From: Belnapia rosea
GTDB lineage: Bacteria > Pseudomonadota > Alphaproteobacteria > Acetobacterales > Acetobacteraceae
Reading direction: 5' to 3'
NCBI RefSeq assembly: GCF_900101615.1
Contig: NZ_FMZX01000002.1
Location: forward strand, 1 to 64,000
Length of the DNA stretch: 64,000 bases
In this document: one piece after another, positions 8,824 through 17,940 of the stretch
How positions within the stretch are numbered: position 1 is the stretch's first letter
Layout: every line of letters starts with the position of its first letter
Position numbers and translations under genes: made by a program
Notes under the pieces: model-generated
The model's input: the letters and a program-made list of their open reading frames with translations, nothing else
Database searches by the model: none
Told to the model about the DNA's origin: nothing

Positions 8824-10013
8824 CCGGCGGGCCGCTGGAGGGGGTGAGGGTCATCGACCTCACCACCGTGGTGGTCGGCCCCATCTGCACCCGCACCCTC
8901 GGCGACCAGGGCGCCGAGGTCATCAAGGTGGAGGCGCCGGGCGGTGACATCCTCCGCTACCTCGCCGCCGGCAGCCGCTCGCCCGCCATGTCAGGCAAGT
9001 TCATCAACTTCAACCGCAACAAGCGCAGCATCGTCCTCGACATCAAGCAGGCGGAGGGGCTCGCGGCGCTGAAGCGGCTGATCGCCGGCGCCGATGTCTT
9101 CGTCTCCAATGTCCGCCCCGCGGCCCTGGCCCGCGCCGGGCTCGACCATGCCTCGCTCGCGCCCGCCAACCCGCGCCTGATCCATTGCGGCATCGTCGCC
9201 TTCGGGACGGAGGGCCGCTATGCCGGCCGCCCGGCCTATGACCCGGTGATCCAGTCCCTCTCCGGCGTCGCCGGCACCTTCGAGCGCGCCACCGGCGAGC
9301 CGCGCTTCGTGCCCATGGTGATGACCGACCACATCACCGGCCTGGTCGCCGCCCAGAGCATCGGCTTCGCCCTGTTCAGGCGGGAGAAGACGGGGCAGGG
9401 CGAGGCGATCGAGGTGCCGATGTTCGAGACCATGGCAAGCTTCGTCACCAGCGAGCATCTCGGCGCCGCCACCTTCGACCCGCCCGAGGGGCCGAGCGGC
9501 GATGCCCGGTTGCTCTCCCCCGACTACCGCCCGCTGCCGACGAGCGACGGCTTCATCACCATCCGCCCGAACGACAACCGCCAGGCCTTCGCCTTCTTCG
9601 ACGCCATCGGCCAACCGGAGCTGAAGGCGGACCCGCGCTTCGCCACGCCGATCAGCCGCACCGAGCACGCCGCCGACTACTTCACCATCCAGGTCGAGGC
9701 GCTGGCGCGGCGGAGCACGGCGGAATGGCTCGAGATCTTCGCCGCCGCCGATGTGCCGGCCGCCCGCTACAACTCGATCGACGACCTGCTGGACGACCCG
9801 CATCTCGGCGATGTCGGCTTCTGGCAGGCGGACGAGCACCCGACCGAGGGCCGCATCCGCCGCACCCGCACCCCCGTCACCTTCCGGGGCGGCATGCGGG
9901 AGGAGGTGCTGCCCGCCCCGCGCCTGGGCGCCCATACCCGCGCGATCCTGGCGGAGGCCGGCTACGCCCCCGCCGAGATCGAGGCCATGCTGCAATCCGG
10001 CGCTGCCGCCTGA
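8820..10013 (+). CDS. CaiB/BaiF family CoA-transferase
   Basis: Class III CoA-transferase (397 residues), which moves CoA between carboxylic acids through an aspartyl-CoA anhydride. The N-terminal MTGGPLEGVRVIDLT, LGDQGAEVIKVE and NFNRNKRSIVLD segments are typical; the likely catalytic aspartate is D141 in RPAYDPVIQSLSG. Start overlaps the hydratase stop by ATGA. In this operon it would activate the dicarboxylic acid that the hydratase and lyase then process. Confidence 0.9.
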   Translation: MTGGPLEGVRVIDLTTVVVGPICTRTLGDQGAEVIKVEAPGGDILRYLAAGSRSPAMSGKFINFNRNKRSIVLDIKQAEGLAALKRLIAGADVFVSNVRPAALARAGLDHASLAPANPRLIHCGIVAFGTEGRYAGRPAYDPVIQSLSGVAGTFERATGEPRFVPMVMTDHITGLVAAQSIGFALFRREKTGQGEAIEVPMFETMASFVTSEHLGAATFDPPEGPSGDARLLSPDYRPLPTSDGFITIRPNDNRQAFAFFDAIGQPELKADPRFATPISRTEHAADYFTIQVEALARRSTAEWLEIFAAADVPAARYNSIDDLLDDPHLGDVGFWQADEHPTEGRIRRTRTPVTFRGGMREEVLPAPRLGAHTRAILAEAGYAPAEIEAMLQSGAAA

Positions 10014-10050
10014 GGCGGCCGGCCCGGGCTGTCCCATCAAGGAGTCCCCG

Positions 10051-10911
10051 ATGACCGTGCCGAACTGGCGCTCCCTCCTCTTCGTCCCCACCACCGCCGA
10101 GCGCTTCGTCGCCAAGGCCCATACCCGCGGTGCCGATGTCATCATCCTCGACCTCGAGGACAGCATTCCCCCGGCCGAGAAGGAGGCCGCCCGCGCCGCG
10201 CTTGCCGGTGCCGCCGCCGCGCTGCATGCGGAGGGCCAAGCACTCGCCATCCGCATCAACCGCCCGCTGGAGCTGGCCATCCCCGATATCGCCGCCGCCA
10301 TCCGCCCCGAGGTCGCGGCGCTGATGCTGCCCAAGGTGATGGGGGCGGAGCATGTGCGGCTGCTCTCCGAGGTGGTCGCGGCGCGGGAGGCGGCGCTCGG
10401 CCTGCCCACCGGCCATACCCGCTTCATCGGCATCGTCGAGACGCCCCAGGCCCTGCCGAACCTCGCCGCCATCGCCCTGGCCGACCCGCGCATGGCCGCG
10501 CTCGGCCTCGGCTCCGAGGATCTGTCGACCGAGCTGGAGGCGGTGCCGGGCGCCGACATGCTCTACCCCTTCGGCATGATGGTGGTGGCCGCCGCCCGCG
10601 GTGCCGGCATCCTCCCCCTCGGCTCCATCGGCGCCTTCGCCGATTTCCGCGACCTCGAGGGCTACCGCGCCAGCCTGCGCCGCTCCCGCCAGCTCGGCTT
10701 CGCCTGCACTGCCTGCATCCATCCGGCGCATGTGCCCATCATCAACGAGGAATACGGCGTCCCGCCCGCCGAGGCCGACCGCGCCCGCCGCCTGATCGAG
10801 ACCTTCGAGGCGGCGCTGGCGGAAGGGCAGGGAGCCGTCGCCTTCGAGGGGGCGATGATCGACCTGCCCGTGGTCGAGCGCGCGCGCCGGCTGCTGGCCC
10901 GGGCCCGCTAG
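10051..10911 (+). CDS. CitE-like HpcH/HpaI lyase (malyl/citramalyl-CoA lyase type)
   Basis: TIM-barrel CoA-ester lyase of 286 residues. Begins RSLLFVPTTAERFVAKA, then ILDLEDSIPPAEK (E36, D37), the RIN arginine segment, GIVETPQAL and LGLGSEDLS, the magnesium and CoA-binding signatures of the CitE/malyl-CoA lyase family. It is the last gene of the operon, 37 bp after the CoA-transferase. The expected reaction is retro-aldol cleavage of a 3-hydroxyacyl-CoA such as (S)-citramalyl-CoA to acetyl-CoA and pyruvate, or malyl-CoA to acetyl-CoA and glyoxylate. Confidence 0.87.
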   Translation: MTVPNWRSLLFVPTTAERFVAKAHTRGADVIILDLEDSIPPAEKEAARAALAGAAAALHAEGQALAIRINRPLELAIPDIAAAIRPEVAALMLPKVMGAEHVRLLSEVVAAREAALGLPTGHTRFIGIVETPQALPNLAAIALADPRMAALGLGSEDLSTELEAVPGADMLYPFGMMVVAAARGAGILPLGSIGAFADFRDLEGYRASLRRSRQLGFACTACIHPAHVPIINEEYGVPPAEADRARRLIETFEAALAEGQGAVAFEGAMIDLPVVERARRLLARAR

Positions 10912-10913
10912 AA

Positions 10914-10929
10914 GGTTTCACTTGAAACC
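10914..10929. promoter_or_regulatory. Perfect palindrome, candidate operator before hmgA-fahA
   Basis: GGTTTCACTTGAAACC is a 7-2-7 perfect inverted repeat starting 3 bp after the CitE-like gene stop and ending 47 bp before hmgA. Its size fits a dimeric repressor of MarR or similar type. Homogentisate genes are commonly under such repressors, but no regulator gene lies next to it, so the role is inferred. Confidence 0.5.
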
Positions 10930-10976
10930 AATGGGGCCGAGGTGCAGGTAGGCGCCCAGCAGGAGGGAGACTGTCC

Positions 10977-12284
10977 ATGAACGCCATCGCGCCCCCGGTG
11001 CAGCAGGAGCTCGCCACCCTCTCCGGCTTCGGCAATGAATTCGCCACCGAGGCCCTGCCGGGCGCCCTGCCGCCCGGCCGCAACTCGCCCCAGCGGGTGC
11101 CCTACGGCCTCTATGCCGAGCAGTTCAGCGGCACCGCCTTCACCGTCCCCCGCCATGAGGCGCGGCGGACCTGGCTCTACCGCATCCGTCCCTCTGCCGG
11201 GCACCGCGCCTTCCGCCCGATCGAGCAGGGCCTGCTCTGCGGCCCGCTCGCCCCGCCCAACCCGAACCGCCTCCGCTGGGACCCGCTGCCGATCCCCGAG
11301 GGCCCGACCGATTTCGTCGCCGGCCTCGCCACCATCGGCGCCAATGCGCCGGGCGAGGCGCTCTCCGGCGTCACCATCCATCTCTACCGCGCCAACCAGC
11401 CCATGCAGCGCGTCTTCATGGACAGCGATGGCGAGCTGCTGCTCATCCCGCAGCAGGGCCGCCTGCTGCTGGCGACGGAATGCGGCCGCCTGCTCGTCGC
11501 CCCCGGCCAGATCGCCGTCATCCCCTGCGGGATGAAATTCCGCGTCGAGCTGCCGGATGGCCCCGTGCGCGGCTATGTCGCCGAGAACCATGGCGCGCCG
11601 CTGCGCCTGCCCGATCTCGGCCCCATCGGCGCCAATGGCCTCGCCAACCCGCGCGACTTCCTCTCGCCGGTCGCCTGGTACGAGGAGCGCGATGAGCCGA
11701 CCGAGCTGGTGCAGAAATACTGCGGCACGCTCTGGGCGACCACGCTCGGCCACTCGCCGCTCGATGTCGTCGCCTGGCACGGCAACAACGTGCCCTACCT
11801 CTACGACACGGCGCATTTCAACACGATCAACACCGTCAGCTTCGACCATCCGGACCCGTCGATCTTCACCGTGCTGACCAGCCCGACCACGGCGCCGGGC
11901 GTCGCCAACATGGATTTCGTCATCTTCCCGCCACGCTGGATGGTCGCCGAGGACACCTTCCGGCCGCCCTGGTTCCACCGCAACGTCATGAACGAGTGCA
12001 TGGGGCTGGTGCAGGGCGTCTATGACGCGAAGGCGGAGGGCTTCCTGCCCGGCGGCGTCTCGCTGCATCCGCGCCTCTCCGCCCATGGCCCCGATGCGGC
12101 GACGACCGAGCGGGCCATCGCCGCCGAGCTCAAGCCGCACAAGATCGGCGGCACGCTCGCCTTCATGGTCGAGACCAGCCAGGTGATCCGCCCGAGCGCC
12201 TTCGCCATGGCCTGCCCGCAGCTCCAGCCCGGCTACGACGCCTGCTGGGACGGCCTGCCGAAGACCTTCACGGGACCGCGCTGA
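10977..12284 (+). CDS. hmgA: Homogentisate 1,2-dioxygenase
   Basis: Fe(II) ring-cleaving dioxygenase converting homogentisate to maleylacetoacetate in tyrosine and phenylalanine degradation. The 435-residue length is standard. The N-terminal [18 protein letters not shown] segment and the [11 protein letters not shown] iron-site region (His and Glu ligands) are diagnostic. ATG follows an AGGAGGGA ribosome site. The stop overlaps the fahA start (TGATG), so the two enzymes are coupled. Confidence 0.97.
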   Translation: MNAIAPPVQQELATLSGFGNEFATEALPGALPPGRNSPQRVPYGLYAEQFSGTAFTVPRHEARRTWLYRIRPSAGHRAFRPIEQGLLCGPLAPPNPNRLRWDPLPIPEGPTDFVAGLATIGANAPGEALSGVTIHLYRANQPMQRVFMDSDGELLLIPQQGRLLLATECGRLLVAPGQIAVIPCGMKFRVELPDGPVRGYVAENHGAPLRLPDLGPIGANGLANPRDFLSPVAWYEERDEPTELVQKYCGTLWATTLGHSPLDVVAWHGNNVPYLYDTAHFNTINTVSFDHPDPSIFTVLTSPTTAPGVANMDFVIFPPRWMVAEDTFRPPWFHRNVMNECMGLVQGVYDAKAEGFLPGGVSLHPRLSAHGPDAATTERAIAAELKPHKIGGTLAFMVETSQVIRPSAFAMACPQLQPGYDACWDGLPKTFTGPR

Positions 12285-13561
12285 TGGATGCGACGCATGA
12301 CCCGCGGCTGACGAGCTTCGTCGCCTCCGCGAACGGCCACCCGGACTTCCCGATCCAGAACCTGCCGCTCGGCGTCTTCTCCACGGCAGGCGGCAGGCCG
12401 CGCGGCGGCGTCGCCATCGGCGACATGATCCTCGACGTCGCCCCGGTCGCCACGCTGCTGCCCGCCGCCGCGCGCGCGGCCGCCGAGGCCATGGCGACGG
12501 ATCATCTGAACGCGCTCTTCGCCCTCGGCGCCACGGCACGTCGTGCGCTCCGCGCCGGGATCTCCGCGCTGCTCGCCACCGACAGCGCCAGGGCGGAGCA
12601 GCTCCGCCCGCATCTTCACCCCGCCTCGGCCTGCACGCTGCATCTGCCCGCGCGCATCGGCGACTACACGGATTTCTACGCCGGCATCCATCATGCGGCC
12701 AATGCGGGCACGCTCTTCCGCCCCGACAACCCGCTGCTGCCGAACTACAAATACGTCCCCGTCGGCTATCACGGCCGCGCTTCCTCCGTCCGCGCCTCGG
12801 GCAGCAATGTCCGCCGCCCGAAGGGCCAGCGCAAGCCGGCGGACGAGGCGGCCCCAAGCTTCGGTCCCTGCCGCAACCTCGACTACGAGATGGAGCTCGG
12901 CATCTGGATCGGCGGCGGCAACGCGCTCGGTGAGTCCGTCCCCATTGCCGAGGCGGGCGGGATGATCGCCGGCTACGGCCTGCTGAACGACTGGTCGGCG
13001 CGCGACATCCAGGGCTGGGAGGCACAGCCCCTGGGGCCGTTCCTGGCCAAGAATTTCCATACCTCCATCAGCCCCTGGATCATCACGCCGGAGGCGCTGG
13101 AGCCCTTCCGCATCGCCCAGCCGCCCCGACCGGAGGGCGACCCGCGCCCGATGGACTATCTCTGGGACGAGGCCGACCAGGCGCGCGGCGCCATCGACCT
13201 CGCCGTCGAGGTCCTGCTGCAGACGCCGCGCGGCGGCCCCTTCCGCCTCTCGCTCAGCAACACGAACTTCCTCTACTGGACGCCGGCGCAGATGGTCGCG
13301 CACCACACGGTCGGCGGCTGCAACCTCTCGCCCGGCGACCTCCTCGGCAGCGGCACCATCTCCTCCCCGAGCGAGGATGGCTTCGGCGCCCTGCTCGAGA
13401 TCACCCGGGGTGGCCGTAAGCCCGCTACCCTGCCGAATGGCGAGGAGCGCCGCTTCCTGGAGGATGGCGACACGGTGATCTTCCGCGCCCGGGCGGCGCG
13501 CGACGGTGCCGTGCCCATCGGCTTCGGCGAGTGCCGCGGCACGATCCTACCTGCCACGTAA
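12284..13561 (+). CDS. fahA: Fumarylacetoacetase
   Basis: Hydrolyses fumarylacetoacetate to fumarate and acetoacetate, the last step of tyrosine catabolism. 425 residues, with FAH N-terminal domain and the catalytic barrel carrying DYTDFYAGIHHAANAGTLFRP-type metal and catalytic residues, GYHGRASS, LDYEMELG and NDWSARDIQ. Directly coupled to hmgA. No maleylacetoacetate isomerase is adjacent, although a GST-family gene lies at 41.9 kb. Confidence 0.97.
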   Translation: MDATHDPRLTSFVASANGHPDFPIQNLPLGVFSTAGGRPRGGVAIGDMILDVAPVATLLPAAARAAAEAMATDHLNALFALGATARRALRAGISALLATDSARAEQLRPHLHPASACTLHLPARIGDYTDFYAGIHHAANAGTLFRPDNPLLPNYKYVPVGYHGRASSVRASGSNVRRPKGQRKPADEAAPSFGPCRNLDYEMELGIWIGGGNALGESVPIAEAGGMIAGYGLLNDWSARDIQGWEAQPLGPFLAKNFHTSISPWIITPEALEPFRIAQPPRPEGDPRPMDYLWDEADQARGAIDLAVEVLLQTPRGGPFRLSLSNTNFLYWTPAQMVAHHTVGGCNLSPGDLLGSGTISSPSEDGFGALLEITRGGRKPATLPNGEERRFLEDGDTVIFRARAARDGAVPIGFGECRGTILPAT

Positions 13562-13636
13562 TCGCGCCGCCTCATCCTCTGCCGCATCGTCCCCGTGCCG
13601 GCGGGACCTCCCCGCCGCCGCAAGGGAGTGACGGAG

Positions 13637-14002
13637 ATGAGCGAGCACGACAGGCTGATCGACACCTACATCGCCTGCTGGAACGAGGCGGATGCCGCGC
13701 GCCGGGCCGGCCTGGCCGCCGAGGCCTTCGTCGAGGGCGCGACCTACACCGACCCGCTGATGGAAGGTCGTGGTCCCGACGGCATCGCCGCCATGATCGG
13801 CGCGGCGAGGGCGCATTTCCCCGGCCACCGCTTCAGCCGCCGCGGGGGCGTCGATGCGCACCACAACCTGCTGCGCTTCGCCTGGGAGCTGGCGGCCGAG
13901 GGTCAGGCACCCGTCGCCGCCGGCACCGATGTGGCGGAACTCACCGCCGATGGCCGCTTCGCCCGCGTCATCGGCTTCATCGACCTCGCGCCGGGGGCCT
14001 GA
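13637..14002 (+). CDS. SnoaL/NTF2-like fold protein
   Basis: A 121-residue protein with the NTF2-like pattern: N-terminal helix DRLIDTYIACWNEAD, then YTDPLMEGRGPDGIAAMI, and beta strands ending IGFIDLAPGA. Members are polyketide cyclase-like enzymes or small ligand-binding proteins; no catalytic pair is certain here. The ATG at 13637 was chosen for its AAGGGAG site over an earlier in-frame ATG at 13595. It is 3 bp before a small membrane protein gene, so the two are probably an operon. Confidence 0.75.
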   Translation: MSEHDRLIDTYIACWNEADAARRAGLAAEAFVEGATYTDPLMEGRGPDGIAAMIGAARAHFPGHRFSRRGGVDAHHNLLRFAWELAAEGQAPVAAGTDVAELTADGRFARVIGFIDLAPGA

Positions 14003-14005
14003 GCC

Positions 14006-14410
14006 ATGACGATGATCACCCCCTCCACCTTCCTCCGCCGCGCCCTGCTGCTGGATGCGGCGTGCTGCCTGCTGCTCGGCCTGCTGATGGCCGTCTGCGC
14101 CGCGCCGCTCGGCTGGTGGTTCCACCTGCCGCTGGCCCTGTTGCGGGAGGCGGGCCTCTTCCTGCTGGCCTTCGGCGTGCTGCTCGCCTGGCTCGGCACG
14201 AGGGCGGTGCTGCCGCGCTGGGCGGTGCTCGGCGTCATCGCCGGCAATGCGCTCTGGGCCATCGACAGCGTGCTGCTGCTGCTGCCGGGCTGGATCGCGC
14301 CGAACATGCTGGGCGGCGCCTTCATCCTGGCCCAGGCCATCGCCACCGCGCTGATCGCCGAGCTGGAATATGCCGGGCTCCGGCGCTCCGCGACGGCGGC
14401 CATGGCCTGA
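14006..14410 (+). CDS. Small four-helix membrane protein, function unknown
   Basis: 134 residues with four clear hydrophobic segments (about 12-34, 43-64, 69-90, 98-118) separated by short loops. The layout LLLDAACCLLLGLLMA, REAGLFLLAFG, GNALWAIDS resembles small integral membrane proteins found near SnoaL-like proteins in Acetobacteraceae. No catalytic motif seen. Starts 3 bp after the SnoaL-like gene. Confidence 0.7.
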   Translation: MTMITPSTFLRRALLLDAACCLLLGLLMAVCAAPLGWWFHLPLALLREAGLFLLAFGVLLAWLGTRAVLPRWAVLGVIAGNALWAIDSVLLLLPGWIAPNMLGGAFILAQAIATALIAELEYAGLRRSATAAMA

Positions 14411-14422
14411 GCCGCGCCCGGC

Positions 14423-14740
14423 TCAGCGCTTGTATCCCCCATCCGCCCCGGCGGGCGGATAGGGGTTGGCGCCAGGGATGACCAGTGGCGGTGCATAGGT
14501 CATGGGCGGGGGAGGGGCCGCATAGGCCGGTGGCCCCCAATACCCATAGCCACGCGAATAGGCGCGTGGCCCGCCGTAATACCCGCCATGAGGCCGGGCA
14601 TAGGGGCCATATCCCCCGCGATAGCCATATCCGCCATGGCCATATCCGCCGTAGCGGCCATCACGGGCCGAGGCGTCCCCCGGCCCCAGCGCCAGGGCAA
14701 TGGCCAGCCCGGCCGCGAGCAACGCGAAGCGCCTGGACAT
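14423..14740 (-). CDS. Secreted Gly/Tyr/Pro-rich small protein
   Basis: 105-residue product with a signal peptide (LLAAGLAIALALGPGDASA) and a mature part made largely of G, Y and P: repeated GGYG/YGHGGYGYRGGYG blocks, then PPPPMTYAPP. Such low-complexity secreted proteins are common in alphaproteobacteria and have no known reaction; surface or periplasmic localisation is inferred. It converges with the membrane-protein gene (12-bp gap). Confidence 0.7.
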   Translation of the reverse strand: MSRRFALLAAGLAIALALGPGDASARDGRYGGYGHGGYGYRGGYGPYARPHGGYYGGPRAYSRGYGYWGPPAYAAPPPPMTYAPPLVIPGANPYPPAGADGGYKR

Positions 14741-14764
14741 CCCCTGGCTCCTTGTGCTCCGGCC

Positions 14765-15220
14765 CTATTCGTAGACGAGGGAGAGCGTCTCCGCGACCAG
14801 TGCCGGACGGCTGCTGCCCTCGACCTCCACCGTCGATTCCATGGTCAGCCGTGCCCCGCCCTCGATCGGGTCGATGGCCTTCAGCGTCAGATGCCCGCGC
14901 ACCCGCGAGCCGGCCGGCACCGGCGCCGTGAAGCGCACCTTGTTCGAGCCGTAATTCACCCCCCGGCTCCGCTTCTTGACGCGGAAGATGCCCTGGTTGA
15001 GCCGCGGCAGCAGGGACAGGGTGAGATAGCCATGGGCGATGGTCTTGCCGCCCGGCATCTCCCGCCGCGCCCGCTCGACATCGATGTGGATCCACTGGTG
15101 GTCGCCCGTCGCCTCGGCGAATTGGTCGATCATCTTCTGGTCGACGGTGATCCAGTCGCTGCTGCCGAGGCTCTTGCCGATATGGGCATGCAGCGCCTCG
15201 ATGGTCTCCACTTCCAGCAT
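14765..15220 (-). CDS. MaoC-family (R)-specific enoyl-CoA hydratase
   Basis: Single hot-dog hydratase of 151 residues. FAEATGDHQWIHIDVERA is the hydratase-2 motif with catalytic Asp and His, followed by KTIAHGYLTLSLLP. Members hydrate trans-2-enoyl-CoA to (R)-3-hydroxyacyl-CoA, linking beta-oxidation to polyhydroxyalkanoate synthesis, or act in other acyl-CoA pathways. The ATG at 15220 gives the normal family length. It stands alone; no pha genes are visible in the window. Confidence 0.88.
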   Translation of the reverse strand: MLEVETIEALHAHIGKSLGSSDWITVDQKMIDQFAEATGDHQWIHIDVERARREMPGGKTIAHGYLTLSLLPRLNQGIFRVKKRSRGVNYGSNKVRFTAPVPAGSRVRGHLTLKAIDPIEGGARLTMESTVEVEGSSRPALVAETLSLVYE

Positions 15221-15361
15221 ATGGTTTCTCTCCCTTGGGCCGTGACTCACGCGAAAGCGCCATGCCCCGGAACCGGCGCATGGCCCGCCACGGCTGGAAT
15301 TCCTGGCACACCGGGCTAGGCTTGGCCATAACCCCGGCCTCGGGACGACAGGAGAGACCGC

Positions 15362-16981
15362 GTGCCGCCCATCTTCCGGGCCATGGCCCTGATGGGCCTC
15401 GCCATGCCCGCACTTGCCATGCCCGGCCTTGCAACATCCGCCCTTGCCATGCCTGCCACGGTGCAGCGTGCGGCGGATGCCGTCACCATCGGCGTCGCCG
15501 CGCCGGCCACCTCGGTCGATCCGCATTTCTTCAATGCCGCGCCCAATTCGCAGCTCGCCTCGCATGTCTTCTCCCGGCTGATCGAGCGCGACGCCCGGGT
15601 GCAGCTGCAGCCCGGCCTGGCCGAGAGCTGGCGCGCCATCGCCCCGACCGTCTGGGAATTCCGCCTGCGCCCCGGCGTCACCTGGCATGACGGCCGCCCC
15701 TTCACCGCCGAGGACGTGGCCTTCAGCCTCGCCCGCGCGCCCCATGTGCCGAACAGCCCGGGTGGCTATGGCAGCTTCCTCCGCCTGGTGAAGCAGGTGG
15801 AGGTGGTGGGCCCGCTGACCATCCGCCTGCACACCCGGCAGCCGCATGCGCTGCTGCCGACCGAGATCGCCTATATCTCGATCATCGCCCGCCATGCCGC
15901 GCAGGGCGCGACGACCGAGGATTTCAACAGCGGCCGCGCGGCCATCGGGACCGGTCCCTACCGCCTGCTTTCCCATTCCCCCAATGACCGCACGGAGCTG
16001 GCACGCAACGACACCTTCTTCGGCCCGCGCGAGCCCTGGTCCCGCGTCACCCTCCGCTTCATCGGCCATGACGCCGCCCGCACCGCGGCCCTGCTCGCCG
16101 GCGAGGTGGACATGATCGACCAGGTGCCCACTGCCGACCTCGCCCGGCTGCGGGCGGAGCCGCGCGTCGGCCTGTTCGAGATCCAGGGGCTGCGGCTGAT
16201 CTTCCTCCAGGCGGATTTCTCGCATGACGGGGCGATGCCCTTCGTCACCGACCAGGCCGGCCAGCCCCTGCCGCGGAACCCCTTCCTCGATCTCCGCATC
16301 CGCCGCGCGCTGTCGCTGGCCATCGACCGCGAGGTGCTGGCCGAACGGGTGATGGAGGGCGCCGCCCGCCCCGCCGGGCAATGGCTGCCGCCCGGCGTCT
16401 ATTCCCATGACCCAGACACCCCGGTGCCGCCCTTCGCGCCGGAGCAGGCCCGCCGGCTGCTCGCCGAGGCTGGCTATCCGGATGGCTTCCGCCTCACCCT
16501 CCACAGCCCGAACGACCGCTACCCGAACGACGCCCGCACCGCCCAGGCGGTGGCCCGGATGTGGAGCCGCATCGGCATCCGCACCGAGGTGGCGGCGCTG
16601 CCCTGGGCCAGCTTCTCCGCCCGCAGCGCCCGGCAGGAATTCGCCGTCCGCCTCTCCGGCTGGGGCAGCAGCACGGGGGAGGCGAGCTATTTCCTCGCCA
16701 ACGTGCTCGGCACCTACGACCCGGCCGCCCGCCGCGGCGCCGCCAATGCCGGGCGCTACTCCAACCCGGCGCTCGACCTGATGGTCGACCGCGCCGCCGC
16801 GATCCTCGACCCCGAGGAACGCGAGCGGTTGCTGCGCGGGGCGGTGCATCTGGCGAGCGAGGAGGTGGCGCTGATCCCGCTGTTCCACCTGGTCAATGCC
16901 TGGGCGACCAGGGCCGGTTTGCGTTACGATGCCCGCATGGATGAGCGGAGCCTTGCAACGGGCCTCCGCCGCGCTCAATAG
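15362..16981 (+). CDS. Family-5 (DppA/OppA-like) ABC substrate-binding protein, orphan
   Basis: Periplasmic peptide/nickel-type solute-binding protein of 539 residues. GTG start after an AGGAGAG site; the N-terminus is an unusual methionine- and alanine-rich signal sequence. Family motifs include SVDPHFFNAAPNSQLASHVFS, TWHDGRPFTAEDVAFSL, GTGPYRL and RIRRALSLAIDRE. No permease or ATPase gene is next to it, so its transporter must be encoded elsewhere. An ATG at 15383 is a possible alternative start. It is followed 10 bp later by a phosphatase gene. Confidence 0.88.
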   Translation: MPPIFRAMALMGLAMPALAMPGLATSALAMPATVQRAADAVTIGVAAPATSVDPHFFNAAPNSQLASHVFSRLIERDARVQLQPGLAESWRAIAPTVWEFRLRPGVTWHDGRPFTAEDVAFSLARAPHVPNSPGGYGSFLRLVKQVEVVGPLTIRLHTRQPHALLPTEIAYISIIARHAAQGATTEDFNSGRAAIGTGPYRLLSHSPNDRTELARNDTFFGPREPWSRVTLRFIGHDAARTAALLAGEVDMIDQVPTADLARLRAEPRVGLFEIQGLRLIFLQADFSHDGAMPFVTDQAGQPLPRNPFLDLRIRRALSLAIDREVLAERVMEGAARPAGQWLPPGVYSHDPDTPVPPFAPEQARRLLAEAGYPDGFRLTLHSPNDRYPNDARTAQAVARMWSRIGIRTEVAALPWASFSARSARQEFAVRLSGWGSSTGEASYFLANVLGTYDPAARRGAANAGRYSNPALDLMVDRAAAILDPEERERLLRGAVHLASEEVALIPLFHLVNAWATRAGLRYDARMDERSLATGLRRAQ

Positions 16982-16991
16982 GCGGACCCGC

Positions 16992-17705
16992 ATGCCCGAT
17001 TTCCAGGCCGCCCCCACCACCCTGCCACCCGGCCAACGCGTCTATGCCATCGGCGACGTCCATGGCTGCGACGACAAGCTCGCCATCCTGCACGCCGCGA
17101 TCGCCGAGGACCTCGCCGCCCGGCCGGCTGCCCGGCCGCTGCTCGTGCATCTCGGCGATTACATCGACCGGGGGCCGGACAGCGCCGGCGTCATCGCCCG
17201 GCTCGTGGCCGGCCCGCCGGTGCCCGGCCTCCCCATGGTCAACCTCCTCGGCAACCATGAGCGCAGCATGATCGACGCCCTCGCCGGGGAGCGCGCCGCC
17301 ATCACCGACTGGCGCTTTCATGGCGGGCGCGAGGCGCTGACGAGCTGGGACATCGACCCGGACAGCGACCCGTCCGGCTGGGCCGCCTCCATCCCCGCCG
17401 CCCATCGCCGCTTCGTCGAGGGGCTGGCGCTGATGCACCGGGTCGGCGGCTACCTCTTCGTCCATGCCGGCATCCGCCCGGGCCTGCCGCTCGAGGCGCA
17501 ATCGCCCGATGACCTGATCCGCATCCGCGGCGGCTTCCTCGATTCCACGGCCGATTTCGGCGTGGTCGTCGTGCATGGCCATACGCCGACCCGCGAGCCG
17601 GTGCTGCGCCGCAACCGCATCGGCATCGATACCGGCGCCGCCTATGGCCGGGAACTCACCTGCCTGGTGCTGGAAGCGGACCGGATGGCCTTCTTCCAGG
17701 CCTGA
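16992..17705 (+). CDS. Metallophosphoesterase, PPP serine/threonine phosphatase type
   Basis: 237-residue dinuclear-metal phosphatase with the three PPP blocks: GDVHGC, GDYIDRGPDS and LLGNHE, plus later histidines in LFVHAGI and VVVHGHTP. These are the metal and phosphate ligands of the PrpA/ApaH/bis(5'-nucleosyl)-tetraphosphatase family. The ATG at 16992 begins a short N-terminal tail before VYAIGDVHG. The natural substrate (phosphoprotein or Ap4A) cannot be told from sequence. Confidence 0.9.
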   Translation: MPDFQAAPTTLPPGQRVYAIGDVHGCDDKLAILHAAIAEDLAARPAARPLLVHLGDYIDRGPDSAGVIARLVAGPPVPGLPMVNLLGNHERSMIDALAGERAAITDWRFHGGREALTSWDIDPDSDPSGWAASIPAAHRRFVEGLALMHRVGGYLFVHAGIRPGLPLEAQSPDDLIRIRGGFLDSTADFGVVVVHGHTPTREPVLRRNRIGIDTGAAYGRELTCLVLEADRMAFFQA

Positions 17706-17940
17706 CGCCACCCGCCTGCCTCCTCTCTCCCAGCCCCACACTGACGCTCGGCAGCTTCGAGGCCGGCACCGGGCGGAGCCTGCCCCAGCGGCGTGGCTGC
17801 ACCTTTTACGCGCAAGATTAGCGCTCGATTCCGGGCAATCCTTTCCACTTTCCGTATCTTGGCGTGCAGGCTCCGCAAGTTTCCTAACTTTTAGTTGAAC
17901 GTATCGGTAGCTTGACTATCCTTGGCACTCAGCTTTTGGA

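Noticed and set aside
13562-13636. GC hairpin between fahA and the SnoaL-like gene as a terminator
   Set aside because: A CGGCGGG/CCCGCCG-like stem is present, but there is no T-run and such stems are frequent by chance at this GC content.
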